From positions 1,054,001 through 1,118,000 of the forward strand of contig NZ_CP031733.1 of assembly GCF_003086355.1 (NCBI RefSeq): a DNA stretch of 64,000 nt, in the 5' to 3' direction. The notes beneath the pieces are model-generated. The model did no database searches. It saw only the letters and a program-made list of their open reading frames with translations, and was not told the DNA's origin. Every line of letters starts with the position of its first letter. The first letter of the stretch is position 1. Source of the DNA: Streptococcus chenjunshii. GTDB lineage: Bacteria; Bacillota; Bacilli; Lactobacillales; Streptococcaceae. Of the stretch, positions 44,273 through 54,300 are shown piece after piece. Made by a program: the position numbers and the translations under genes.

Positions 44273-44671
44273 ATGATGAGTTACATTTATTATTGTTTTA
44301 TCAAAAAGAAGTGGTTTGAAAAAATTTTCCCAAGTATTTTAAAGCCAGTCACTTTTTTACAGTTTATAAAATTTCTAGTTATTTATATTTTTATCTTTAT
44401 ATTATTTCCATTATTATTTCGATTTACAGCCGTTCATCTTATTTTTAATACTTCATCTTTGGTACTGAAAATAATACAATTAATTATTTTGGTCGATTGT
44501 TTGATTTTAACTGGCGTTACATATTTGTCGTTATTTTTATTGATTTCAAGTTGTTTATTTATTGAGCTTCCTCAAAAGGGCTCCTTAATAAAACGTCTTT
44601 TATTAACTAAAGAAACAAGTGAGGATTTTACAAATGAAAAGTTTAACTCAAAAATTAAAAATGTTGAATAA
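44273..44671 (+). CDS. Hydrophobic membrane protein, 132 residues
   Basis: Two to three membrane spans rich in Ile, Leu and Phe. AGGAGGTG upstream. Overlaps the next gene. Unrecognised. Confidence 0.6.
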   Translation: MMSYIYYCFIKKKWFEKIFPSILKPVTFLQFIKFLVIYIFIFILFPLLFRFTAVHLIFNTSSLVLKIIQLIILVDCLILTGVTYLSLFLLISSCLFIELPQKGSLIKRLLLTKETSEDFTNEKFNSKIKNVE

Positions 44672-45449
44672 AACAGGTTTTAAATTATCTTTTATCTGTG
44701 GACTTAATTGGCTTATAAAATTCTTGATCCCGGGTCAACATTATTTTTTTGCAGCGTTCTTTTTAGGCTTACTAACTTATTACATGCCGCATGATATACA
44801 GCAGCTTTCCGTATTTATGTTAGGATTTTTAGTCATTATCACAGTAGTAACAAATCTACTGTTTTGGATCCTTTATAGTAAAGATCTTTACCATATAAAA
44901 TTTGCTTTCTACGTTGCGATAAGCTTTTGTTTTTTCCAAGCAGGAAATAATTATATTGGCCAACATGCTTTGACAGATTATTTGGTTAGTCGACTCCTTA
45001 CTTTGTGGATGATTAGCTTTATTATCGCAACATTTGCTAGTCACCTTCAGTTCAAATTATTTAAACAATATCTTTTCAAAAATGTCATTAATAAAGAGTA
45101 TCTAGGCATCCGAAAACTAACAGCTGATTTACCTCCAGAATCTAATTTTTACACAGATGCGGATGAAATGGATGCTAACAAGCGAATGAAATTGATTAAC
45201 CAGAATGCGATCAAAAAACCGTATCAAGGAGTTGTTGAACTAAGCTTTTTAAATAGAAAAGTAACAACAGGTATCCATTACAAAACGGATCTTATTACTA
45301 AAGAAGTAGAACGAATTTTTGAAGATGTTGATACCATCTATTATCCTGTTTTTAGAGTTTATCCTTTTGGAATTGAGGAAGATTTTGGCTACACGTTGAT
45401 TCAATTAAAACTCAGTAGTAAGGCTGCATTTACAGAATACTCATCTTAG
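44634..45449 (+). CDS. Polytopic membrane protein, 271 residues
   Basis: Five or so membrane spans in the first ~150 residues, then a soluble C-terminal domain (about 155-271). ATG 44634 with GAGGA upstream is preferred over an ATG 15 bases earlier. Last gene before a terminator. Function unknown. Confidence 0.62.
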   Translation: MKSLTQKLKMLNKTGFKLSFICGLNWLIKFLIPGQHYFFAAFFLGLLTYYMPHDIQQLSVFMLGFLVIITVVTNLLFWILYSKDLYHIKFAFYVAISFCFFQAGNNYIGQHALTDYLVSRLLTLWMISFIIATFASHLQFKLFKQYLFKNVINKEYLGIRKLTADLPPESNFYTDADEMDANKRMKLINQNAIKKPYQGVVELSFLNRKVTTGIHYKTDLITKEVERIFEDVDTIYYPVFRVYPFGIEEDFGYTLIQLKLSSKAAFTEYSS

Positions 45450-45477
45450 GTTTTTAGTATAAAATACTAATAGTATT

Positions 45478-45510
45478 ACTCCCTAATCTCATGGATTGGG
45501 GAGTTTTATT
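45478..45510 (+). terminator. Terminator of the membrane-protein operon
   Basis: ACTCCCTAATCtcatGGATTGGGGAGT-type hairpin followed by TTTATTTTTT. Confidence 0.85.
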
Positions 45511-45522
45511 TTTTGCTGTAGT

Positions 45523-45563
45523 TTGTCCCCTTAATGCAAGAAATTTTATTATCCCTTACACTA
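45523..45563 (+). promoter_or_regulatory. Element promoter motif copy 1
   Basis: TTGTCC, 18-base spacer beginning CCTTAATGCAAG, TATTAT (-10), then CCCTTACACTAA. One of four near-identical copies; drives the coiled-coil gene at 45591. Confidence 0.78.
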
Positions 45564-45590
45564 AAATCATTAAATAAAGGAGGCTATTAA

Positions 45591-45860
45591 ATGGCAAAAA
45601 AAGATCTTACAAAAATTGATTTAGAACTTGAAGAAGCAAAGAAAAAAGTTGCTTCTTTGGAAAATGAACGTAAGCTAGCAGAAGAAAATATTCAAAAACA
45701 AATTGGTAAAATCTACGTTCAGATTCAACTCAAAAAAGATAAAAGTCAGACTTATGAAAAGATTTTAGATAATCTCAAAACTGAGCTGACTCTCATTCGA
45801 GAAGAAGAAAAAGCACAACGTGAAGCGGCTAAAAAAGAACGTGAAAATGTGGAACAGTAA
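45591..45860 (+). CDS. Small coiled-coil protein, 89 residues
   Basis: Nearly all charged heptads (LELEEAKKKVASLENERKLA). Strong AAAGGAGG. Own copy of the shared promoter. It may be a relaxosome or regulatory factor as it directly precedes the candidate oriT. Confidence 0.65.
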   Translation: MAKKDLTKIDLELEEAKKKVASLENERKLAEENIQKQIGKIYVQIQLKKDKSQTYEKILDNLKTELTLIREEEKAQREAAKKERENVEQ

Positions 45861-45884
45861 TCTCCATTTTTCAGCAGAAGAAGT

Positions 45885-46262
45885 ACCTCATCAAGTTATT
45901 TAACGGAGTGTGTATTTGTACATCTCTATAGTGTGTTAAGGTGTGGGGGATAACGTAGGTGCTAGAGTGCTTAGTGTGTTAAAGTGTGTCTAGCATGTGT
46001 GTGTTTAGTAGGCGTAGCCGAGAGAATTGGGGACACAGGAAACGTTGATACTATCAACTCCCAGCGATACGATGGGACAGTTTCCCTTATGCTCTTTTCA
46101 TGGACTAGAACACATTAAGTGGGCTAGGTCTTGAAAAACCGCAAAAGTAGAAAATTTATTTTCGTGACGTTGCGAGGTTGAGGTTTTCTTTTTTGCTTCT
46201 TTTAGCTTTTGCCTCGTCAAAAGAAAAAAGAAGGGCGCTGTTTTTTTGAAAGGAGATGATCA
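45885..46262 (+). other. Candidate origin of transfer (oriT)
   Basis: A 400-base noncoding stretch directly upstream of the relaxosome genes. It contains the direct repeats GTGTGTTAAGGTGTG (about 45930) and GTGTGTTAAAGTGTG (about 45980), and a perfect inverted repeat GTTGATAcTATCAAC (46044-46058). GGGGACACAGGAAAC and GGGACAGTTTCCC flank it. A long purine/pyrimidine dyad around 46180-46230 (CTTTTTTG and CAAAAGAAAAAAG) follows. This organisation and position fit an oriT; the nick site cannot be assigned. Confidence 0.55.
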
Positions 46263-46268
46263 TTTTGT

Positions 46269-46601
46269 ATGGTAACGAAAAGAACAGAGTTAAAAATACG
46301 TGGATTAACTGAGAAAGAAATTGATTATTTAAAAGCTCAATCAAAGAGAACAAAATCGAAATCATTTAATGATTTTTTAGTTCGTGTCTTACGTGAAAAG
46401 ATTGAAAAGGATCAATTTAATTTTGCTGAAGCAAACTATCTTGCTCATTTAGAAAATATGAAATTAACGTCGGATCATGTTTTACGTTTAACGCAAAAAC
46501 AGACAGAAATTTTATCAGACTTTGAAAGGAAAATGGGTCGGTATGCTGACCACATTTCAAGATGGTTGGAATACGAAGGTGAGGTAGAAAGGGATGACTA
46601 A
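46269..46601 (+). CDS. Relaxosome accessory protein (ribbon-helix-helix-like)
   Basis: 110 residues, basic N-terminal region with a short strand and two helices (KRTELKIRGLTEKEIDYLKA, SFNDFLVRVLREKIE) as in MobC/RHH proteins that bind oriT. AAAGGAG precedes a TTG-ATG pair. Overlaps the next gene by 8 bases. Confidence 0.65.
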   Translation: MVTKRTELKIRGLTEKEIDYLKAQSKRTKSKSFNDFLVRVLREKIEKDQFNFAEANYLAHLENMKLTSDHVLRLTQKQTEILSDFERKMGRYADHISRWLEYEGEVERDD

Positions 46602-46941
46602 GGAAATTAGATTACGCAAAGTTCCTGATGAATTATTTGTGCAATTAGAGATGATGTCTCAAAAATTTCAGTATCCTAATCTTGCTGATTTTTTGATGTC
46701 TCAGTTGTATCGTATTGTCGAAAATGATGGTCTTGATTTATATGATAATAAATTTGCAGAGACGTTGGCAGATATTAAAGAACAACAAGCTCAAATATTG
46801 GATCAGTTGCTCAAAAATGAAATCAAATTATTGGCCTATCATGCAAAACAAGATATTGTAGAAGAGTTAACAACGGACTGGTTACAATTTATGGATGATG
46901 TTGATGCGCTAGCTGCTGAAAGAAGAGCGGGAGGCCGCTAA
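46594..46941 (+). CDS. Second RHH-like relaxosome protein
   Basis: 115 residues, N-terminus MTKEIRLRKVPDELFVQLEM and YPNLADFLMSQLYRI resemble a ribbon-helix-helix fold. Paralogue-like pairing with the previous gene suggests a heteromeric oriT-binding complex. Overlaps neighbours at both ends (ATGACTAA, TAATG). Confidence 0.6.
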   Translation: MTKEIRLRKVPDELFVQLEMMSQKFQYPNLADFLMSQLYRIVENDGLDLYDNKFAETLADIKEQQAQILDQLLKNEIKLLAYHAKQDIVEELTTDWLQFMDDVDALAAERRAGGR

Positions 46942-47732
46942 TGAAGAAGAATAAATTCCTGCTAGTCAGTGTTTTGTTTATCGCTATTTTTTTAGTGCAA
47001 CCACAAAATTTTCAATCTTTAAAAAGTGCATTTACTCAAAATGATATAGCTACTCAATTGAACATATCAGATTCACCTGAAGAAAAAAATGGTGACTTAG
47101 GAAATGCTCATCAGACACAAAATGAAGAACTAAAATCAAAAGTGTTTGATGGTCAACATCAAGTGATAGTGGTTAATGATAAGGCACAATTTACCAACGA
47201 AGAGTTGAGTCTAAAAAATGGTTCATGGGAAAAATACAGTAACCTAGATTTTTTGAATCGTGTGGGAGTTGCTGAAGCAATGTTGGGTAAAGATTTAATG
47301 CCATCAAGTGAACGTGAAGATATTTCATCTGTGGAACCAACTGGCTGGAAAAATAAAAGAATCAACTTCAATGGAAAGCAAGATTATTTATATAATCGTT
47401 CTCATCTAATCGGCTTTCAACTAAGTGGTGAGAATGCAAACGTGAAAAATCTTTTTACAGGGACACGTGCGCTTAATGCCAATTTTGAAAATGAAAAATC
47501 GTCAATGGTTTACTATGAAAATTTAGTCGCAAATTATATAAGAGAGACAGAACATCATGTCCGCTATCGAGTAACGCCTATTTTTAAAAACGTAGAATTA
47601 GTTGCTCGTGGTATTCGTTTGGAAGCACAAAGTATAGAAGATGATACTGTATCTTTTGATGTTTATATTTTTAACGTTCAACCAGAGTACGAGATTAATT
47701 ATTTAACAGGAACTTCAAAAAAATCGCAGTAA
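46941..47732 (+). CDS. Secreted DNA/RNA non-specific endonuclease (EndA-like)
   Basis: 263 residues with an N-terminal signal or anchor (KFLLVSVLFIAIFLVQP). The beta-beta-alpha-metal nuclease motif is YNRSHLIGFQLSG (family D/N-R-x-H, catalytic His), then NLFTGTRALN with the metal-ligand Asn region. Related enzymes degrade extracellular DNA or process DNA at uptake. It lies between relaxosome genes, so it is expressed with transfer functions. Confidence 0.85.
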   Translation: MKKNKFLLVSVLFIAIFLVQPQNFQSLKSAFTQNDIATQLNISDSPEEKNGDLGNAHQTQNEELKSKVFDGQHQVIVVNDKAQFTNEELSLKNGSWEKYSNLDFLNRVGVAEAMLGKDLMPSSEREDISSVEPTGWKNKRINFNGKQDYLYNRSHLIGFQLSGENANVKNLFTGTRALNANFENEKSSMVYYENLVANYIRETEHHVRYRVTPIFKNVELVARGIRLEAQSIEDDTVSFDVYIFNVQPEYEINYLTGTSKKSQ

Positions 47733-47742
47733 AGGAGAAATA

Positions 47743-48198
47743 ATGGCAACTAGAATTAATATCTATTTTAACGAAGAAACACTACAAAAGTTTTCTGAAA
47801 TAAAATCCTATTTATTAGCAGATGTAGGGGAAAGTTTAGAATGTCCAGGTCAGAAACAGTCAGCGACTGTTGTTAAGTTGATTGATGTTTTCTATAAACT
47901 TTTTTTGGAAACTGAAGATAAACAAAATTTTTCAGAGAGGTTGTCTCGGCTGGAAAGAAAATTGACCAACTCAGATGAAGGGCGTGCTTTAAAATCGATC
48001 TGTCGTCAATTGGATCAGCTACTCTATTTAGAGCTGACTAATTTCCATGCCATTACAAAAGGCGATGATTTTGATATTCAAGATTTAGAGTCTGTTCATT
48101 CTCGCTTTGATCCAGCTCAACATGAATTGATGGCTAGAATTGATGACCTCATTAAAGAAGATGTGGCACGTGGCCAAACAATTAAGAACTCACATTAA
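47743..48198 (+). CDS. Hypothetical transfer-module protein, 151 residues
   Basis: N-terminus MATRINIYFNEETLQKFSEI looks like an RHH strand-helix. It may be a third oriT-region DNA-binding protein. Helical C-terminal half. AAAGGAG upstream. Confidence 0.55.
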   Translation: MATRINIYFNEETLQKFSEIKSYLLADVGESLECPGQKQSATVVKLIDVFYKLFLETEDKQNFSERLSRLERKLTNSDEGRALKSICRQLDQLLYLELTNFHAITKGDDFDIQDLESVHSRFDPAQHELMARIDDLIKEDVARGQTIKNSH

Positions 48199-48209
48199 GG
48201 ATAATTAAA

Positions 48210-48536
48210 ATGGCTGATATAGTTGATATATATTTAGAAACAGGAGACTTTCATGAGGCAGTAAAGCAATCTGGATTACCGACTCATATTGCTCACTTGA
48301 AATTAATTAAGAATGGTTGTTTGAAAATTCAAGATAAAATTCAGTACGGATCTCGAACGGCTAAATTGGGAGGAATGGCAGAAGAACTCTTTCAAAAGTA
48401 TGTTCCAGAAGCAACAGATGCTAATAAGTACTTTAAGAAAAATAATCCTGTTTATGATTTTTGGTTTGATGGTTTGACGATTGATGTTAAGTATAGTTCC
48501 TTACATAAAAAGAAAAATAAAGATGGGCTGTTTTGA
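48210..48536 (+). CDS. Nuclease-fold-like protein, possibly truncated
   Basis: 108 residues. KLGGMAEELFQKYVPEATDA then VYDFWFDGLTIDVKYSSLHK has the E...D...DxK spacing of the PD-(D/E)XK/Holliday-junction resolvase fold. The protein stops right after the DVK strand, where the fold needs more helices, so it may be C-terminally truncated or a small variant. 17 bases separate it from the relaxase gene. Confidence 0.5.
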   Translation: MADIVDIYLETGDFHEAVKQSGLPTHIAHLKLIKNGCLKIQDKIQYGSRTAKLGGMAEELFQKYVPEATDANKYFKKNNPVYDFWFDGLTIDVKYSSLHKKKNKDGLF

Positions 48537-48553
48537 TTAAGAAAGGAGCATAA

Positions 48554-50923
48554 ATGATGAATGTATCGTCTAGTCCTAATATTACATTTATGCTTCAGTA
48601 CACAGAGGCTAATAGTCAATATGTAGATTATACAAATCGTGATGAAGCTGTCAAAATTGACACAGAATTGTCCCTGGAAACGAATAGGCAAATGATTGAA
48701 GGATTGACTGAAGATGAGATGACTCGTATTCAGGAAGCTGTCCCTGAAACTCAGTTGAATTTTAGGGAATACATTGATTATATGAACCGATCGTATGCGA
48801 CAGAAAACCAATCAGAAGAAATAACAGCTGTCTTTACTCAGAAAGCAGATTATCTCCAGAAACGTCGATTAAACGACCTAAAAAACAAGTTGGAATCAGC
48901 TTATCAAAATGGTTCGCTTCTTTGGCAGGGTGTCATTTCTTTTGATAATGCTTTTCTTGCTGAACAGGGATTGTATGATGTTGCAACTGGCCAAGTTGAT
49001 CAAAAAGCAATCAAGGCTGCCATGCGTGATATGATGCCAACCCTGATTCAGAAAGAAGGCCTTTCGGATTCTGCTTTTTGGTGGGGGAATATCCATCTCA
49101 ATACGGACAATGTTCATATTCATTTTGGTTTGTCTGAAGTGGAATCTAATCGTGAGAAAATATTCTATCGGCCACGTGGACGCATGGAGTACAAGGGAAA
49201 CTTCTCTCAAAAAACAATTAACCGTTTTAAAAGCGGTGTTTATCACGGATTACTAAAAGAGGAAATACGCTCAAACCTTATCAGAAAAGAACAGATTCTA
49301 GCTAATCTCAAAGCAGATTTAATGCTCTCTGTTTATCAAGAAGAAAAGATTACTTCTTCAGCTGAAAAAAATTTTTTGGAACAAGCCTACAATCACTTAC
49401 CTCTTAATAAAAAATGGCGCTATGGATCAAATGCTAGGGATTTTGCGGTTAGTAAGTTCTTTCTTGATCGCTATTTGGATTCATATTTAAACAATGGAGG
49501 TAGCGCAGCCTATCAAGAATTTTTGAAAGAGACTAGAGACTTTCTTAGGACTTATGAAGGGGTGTATTCGACTGAAAAAAATCAAGTCTATGAAAAACTA
49601 CGCAAAGTCGATGGCAAAACGATCAGAACGCTTGCAGAATCAAAAGGATATGATTTCAAACATCATTTGGCACGTCGTATACTGGATTTAAGAGAGCGTT
49701 TGGCCAACAATATCCTACGATCCTTTAGAGAGGCTGCCCCTCAAATAGAAAACGTTCATCTGAAAAAAAATTTGGATGATTTTTCAGAGGGGAATCAAAA
49801 AATGATTCTTGAACAGTTCCCAGAAGCTAACTATGTCAAATCTTTAGAGGCCTGGAAACGAAGAGGTTACATCCTCAAAGAGGGAGTGAAACCGATTGAG
49901 ATTCTCAAACCAGTATATGAAGACTACGATGAAAACGGAGCGGGTATCGGGGAGGTTCAATTTGAAAAAACTCGCGTCTATGATATCAGTCAAGTAAGTG
50001 AAAATCTCATGGAAAAGAAATTAACACTAAAAGACTTATCTTTCTTTTCTTCAGAGGATCTTGAGGAATTAATTACTGTTGCAAAACAGAAATTGAATCC
50101 GACAGAAAAAGAAAGACAAGAGTTAGGGACTTACCGCTATGCCTTGAAGCTGAATCGTCTGGAGGAACAGCAGAAGACCTTACAGGTACGTCAGAAGCTT
50201 TTAGAACAAATCCAACCTTTAGTTTCCGATCAGTCGTTTGTGGATTTTAAAAAACAGGCTCTAACTCAAGAATTGAAAGCTATTGAACTACAACTAACTC
50301 CCAATTTTAAGCTTTCAGATAATAATAAGCTTTTGAAAGAGCGTTTGAAGTCTCAATTTGAAAATAGTGTTGCTTTGCCTATTGATAAAGCGACTGCTGG
50401 TGCAATACAGCTTCCTATCCGTCAATTACGGACAGAGATAAGTCTTGTTGGTCAAATTCAAGACGATAGTGTTCTAACACTTTTGAAGGGTGCTTCAACG
50501 ACAAAACAAGCTTATATTGAGGAACTTCAAACGCATGTCTCTATTTTTCAACTGAAATATCAGATTAACAACAGAAATCAACAGATGGAACAGTTATCAG
50601 ATGAATCAGCTGTTAAAGAGATGAAAAGAGCCAATGCCCAGGAATTTGCGGAATTGAAACGTTTATATACCAAATTACAACCGACTGAAGAAAGTCAAAA
50701 TCAAATTATTCAAGCTGTTTCTAAGCAGTTACAAGAACGCAAAGTTACCAAAAAAACACAACTACAACAGGCTCAAGGACCTATAAAGTTGGATACGGAC
50801 TTCATGCGTCAATTGTCATCATCACTGAATCGTTCTCAACAAGCAAATAAAAAAGCACTTATGGAACGTGCTAGAAGTGATGAACGTGAAGAGCAAGAAG
50901 AACGCAGGCAAGCCCAACGTTAA
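48554..50923 (+). CDS. MobP-type relaxase
   Basis: 789-residue DNA strand transferase that nicks at oriT. The N-terminal relaxase domain includes YVDYTNRDEA (candidate catalytic Tyr 23/26). The HUH-type motif HLNTDNVHIHFGLSE has His 181, 188 and 190. The C-terminal ~450 residues are helical and charged with coiled-coil character, as in MobP2-like relaxases of Firmicute conjugative elements. AAGGAG upstream. No terminator separates it from the preceding accessory genes. Confidence 0.85.
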   Translation: MMNVSSSPNITFMLQYTEANSQYVDYTNRDEAVKIDTELSLETNRQMIEGLTEDEMTRIQEAVPETQLNFREYIDYMNRSYATENQSEEITAVFTQKADYLQKRRLNDLKNKLESAYQNGSLLWQGVISFDNAFLAEQGLYDVATGQVDQKAIKAAMRDMMPTLIQKEGLSDSAFWWGNIHLNTDNVHIHFGLSEVESNREKIFYRPRGRMEYKGNFSQKTINRFKSGVYHGLLKEEIRSNLIRKEQILANLKADLMLSVYQEEKITSSAEKNFLEQAYNHLPLNKKWRYGSNARDFAVSKFFLDRYLDSYLNNGGSAAYQEFLKETRDFLRTYEGVYSTEKNQVYEKLRKVDGKTIRTLAESKGYDFKHHLARRILDLRERLANNILRSFREAAPQIENVHLKKNLDDFSEGNQKMILEQFPEANYVKSLEAWKRRGYILKEGVKPIEILKPVYEDYDENGAGIGEVQFEKTRVYDISQVSENLMEKKLTLKDLSFFSSEDLEELITVAKQKLNPTEKERQELGTYRYALKLNRLEEQQKTLQVRQKLLEQIQPLVSDQSFVDFKKQALTQELKAIELQLTPNFKLSDNNKLLKERLKSQFENSVALPIDKATAGAIQLPIRQLRTEISLVGQIQDDSVLTLLKGASTTKQAYIEELQTHVSIFQLKYQINNRNQQMEQLSDESAVKEMKRANAQEFAELKRLYTKLQPTEESQNQIIQAVSKQLQERKVTKKTQLQQAQGPIKLDTDFMRQLSSSLNRSQQANKKALMERARSDEREEQEERRQAQR

Positions 50924-50968
50924 TGAGTCATTATCAATGGCTTTTTTAGTTTAAAAATCTCCTATGAT

Positions 50969-51010
50969 TTGTCCCCTTAACACAAGAATTTCCATTATCT
51001 CTTAGACTAA
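50969..51010 (+). promoter_or_regulatory. Element promoter motif copy 2
   Basis: TTGTCC, 18-base spacer CCTTAACACAAGAATTTC, CATTAT, then CTCTTAGACTAA. Precedes the genes at 51045 and 51321. Confidence 0.8.
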
Positions 51011-51044
51011 AAGTAACTGTAGATACAGGAAGGAGGTGGTGAGC

Positions 51045-51302
51045 ATGCTACAATTTCCAAGTGTTTCTGAAGAGGAATTTGACTTCGATGCTGATTGGCT
51101 AGTCAAGTCTATTGATGATACTCAAAAACGAATTCTTTTTGCTGGACAAGGAAAGAATGGTGATTTGGAGTTGGAATTGGACTATCAAAATAATCCAGAA
51201 GAATTTGAGCATTTTTCAGTAGGTGATCTCATTCAATTGCCAAGAGAAATATTTGTTGTTTCTGAACCGACACCGTATCAGCCCGAATATGAGTGTTTCT
51301 AG
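51045..51302 (+). CDS. Small acidic hypothetical protein, 85 residues
   Basis: MLQFPSVSEEEFDFDADWLV; strongly acidic. ATG 51045 follows AAGGAGG by 8 bases. Directly upstream of the polyvalent protein gene and under the same shared promoter. Confidence 0.6.
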   Translation: MLQFPSVSEEEFDFDADWLVKSIDDTQKRILFAGQGKNGDLELELDYQNNPEEFEHFSVGDLIQLPREIFVVSEPTPYQPEYECF

Positions 51303-51320
51303 TAAATGAAAGGAGTTTTT

Positions 51321-54300
51321 ATGGCAGAAGAACACACACAACAGTCGTCTTCACGTGGAAAAAGCCGTCGGGAGAGAGTGGAATATGCTCGGTCTCGTGA
51401 TATTTTAGATGTTGCTAGTGAAATGAACATGGAATTGGTGCGTTCAGGACGAGATTACCGCTGGAAAGAACATGATTCTATGGTTATTTCGCCTGATAAA
51501 AATATGTGGAACTGGTTTTCACGACACCAAGGCGGGGATGTTATCTCACTTGTTGAAACGATGAAAGAAGTGAACTTCAATCAGGCAATTGATTACTTAA
51601 ATGATGGCAGTTTTAAAGAATATACAGTTGTTGAGAGGGTACAAGAACCGTTTTCCTACTATCTTGAGCCTTATGAGCAACCGTTTGAAGCAGCTAGAAC
51701 CTATCTAAAAGAACAACGTAGTCTATCAGATGAAACAATTGACTTCTTTCTTGATAAGGGAGTTTTAGCTCAAGCTAATGCTAAAGTAAATGGCAGTATT
51801 GAGCCTGTTGTTGTCTTTAAGTCATTTGATTTCTCAGGCGAGATTGTGGGGGCGACTCTGCAAGGAATTGAAGAGAACTGGGAGAAGTGGCCAGAACGTG
51901 GTTATGCTAAGAATATTGTCCGAAATTCAGATGGTGTCACTGGTATGCACGTAGATATAGGTCAGCCTAACCGGCTTATCTTTGCGGAAAGCGCTATTGA
52001 TCTGATGTCTTACTATGAGCTGCATAAAGATAACCTTCAGGATGTGCGTCTGGTTTCGATGGATGGTCTGAAAGAAGCTGTTATTGGTAAACACTTGGCC
52101 CAACTTCAGGCTGATATTTTAGGTCGTCCACTACACTGGAGTCATGATCAATTAGCTGATGGATTACAGACGGCTATTGATAATAACTTCTTTACAGACG
52201 GAAAACATGCAGATTGGATTACTCTTGCAGTAGATAATGACGAAGCTGGTCGAAACTTTACAAACTCACTGCGAGAAAAAGGGGCTAGTATTGTTGAGGA
52301 TCTACCAGTTTTACAACCAGGACAAGATAAGACAGACTGGAACGATGCTTTAAAACAACATAGAATTTTGAGTCTATCTGATGATAGGGAATCTTATCAA
52401 ACAAGGAGTGAAAAGCAAGGGGTCCTATTTGAAAATCTTGCTGATGTGACTTCAACTTCAGATCGTGCCCAAGTATCCTATGATACTTTTAAAGCTAATC
52501 AAGAAAGGCTATCAGAAGCAGTTCAAAGTCAAATTCGAGCAGGTAACCTGCGGGTGACTCTCTCAGATGAGGCTTACTTTTATACCTTGGTCAACTATAC
52601 TGGATGGAGTCATCCGATGCAGCAGTTGAAGCCAAAGGCCATTGATAGCCTAAAAGAGTATCGTACTTTCTTTGAGTCAATCAATGATACTAATATTGAT
52701 CATTTTAAAGAAAAAGGGACACCTGAACAAAATCAGATGTATGATATTTTAAAAAGTCTTCAAAAAGATTTAGGTCGCTCAAATACTTCGACTGTCTTTT
52801 CAGAAGAAGTGGCTATTAGTGCCTATAATCTTAATCGCCAGCTAGATAGCTTGACCGCTGAAAACTGGGGGCGCTCAATCAGCGATCCACTCGGAAATCT
52901 AGGGCGTGATACATGGAACATTATCAGTTATCCCGCTAATGAAATTGTGACAGGCAATGTCGATTATTACTATCAGCTAGTGCCTTATCATTTGTTAGAC
53001 TATCTCAATAATAAGAGTGGCACAGTTGAAATTTCTCCAGAAACGTATGAGACGATTCTCCAGAAGTTGAGAGATGAGGCTATTATCATCACTCCCGAAG
53101 TGGTAGAAGAAGTTACGATGTCGCCAGAACAGGTGGTTTCTTCAGTTGAGGAAACAGAAAAGCCCCTTGACAATCATCAAGAGGCAGCTGTTAGTTCTGA
53201 ACAATACAAAAAGAATGAGACAAATATAAGGGATCTTTCTGAGCAAGCTCAGGAGGCAGCACCATTACCTGAAGCGACACCGTCGCAACCTTTGAAAGAC
53301 TTGTCACCAAGTCAAACCGATTCTCATTCTTTACTCTATTTTACCATAGAAGACCCTAAAAGGTCAATCTATAAGGACAATTATCACCCGATAAAACCGC
53401 ATGAATTAAACAAACTTAACCATCATGCCCCTAATATTCAAAGTGCAGCGCAATGGTACCTTGATAACTTGTCAGATACAACCTTGCATTACTTTTACCA
53501 ACAGGGGAACAAGCAATATAACATCAATATTGATTTTGAACAGTATCATTTCATGCACTTGACAGGTCTTTTCCCACTGAAAAGGGGACAGACGGCGGTT
53601 AAAACCCTACATGATTTTGCGGAAGGCCGTGGTTCTTATGATAATCTGATGATTGCTGACAATGAAGCAGCCTTTCAAAAAATTAAAGTCTTACCTGATT
53701 TAAAAGCTATCATGGAAACAGACGCTTTCTATTTTGACCAGGTGGAAGATATTCCAAAACTGCAATCCCTATCTCTTGAAAAAGCTATTAAGTCTGATGA
53801 CAAAGATGTGTTACTGGCCTTTTCATCAAACGAGGAGAATATCTATCCAGCATCTTTGATGGAATTGACAAAACAACTCAAAATTCAGACGGAACAATCC
53901 CAACACCAAAACGTTATTTTGGGCGTTTATCAAGAAAGAGATGGCAAATTTACTCAGTTGTCCATCAATGAGGCGTATATAACCGATAACGGGGAAGAAA
54001 TGCTTTCTATTCTGAAAAGTGGGCAGGTTTCTTCAGATGAACCAAGTCATGATCTGACGCCATCTCCAGCTGAAGCGCTTATCGATGCTGCGACCTTTAC
54101 GAAAGTTTTGGATACCGCTTATAACGTTGGTAATCCTGCTGAGTTAGGTGTTGAAGTTCCTGAAGAATTTCAAGCGAGCTGGGAGCGTTATAACCAACTG
54201 TCTGAAGAGTCTTCAGGGGACTTTAAGACCATTGTAGCTAAAGCTGATGGGGTTGGATTGCTAGATAAGACCACGGCTTTCTATCAAGACTGGCAACAGG

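Noticed and set aside
46005..46035. GGCGTAGCCGAGAGAATTGG looked like a tRNA D-arm
   Set aside because: No acceptor stem, anticodon arm or T-arm can be formed around it; it lies in the candidate oriT.
45885..46262. Second replication origin (iterons) from the GTGTGTTAA repeats
   Set aside because: Only two imperfect copies, next to relaxosome genes rather than to rep; an oriT role explains them better.
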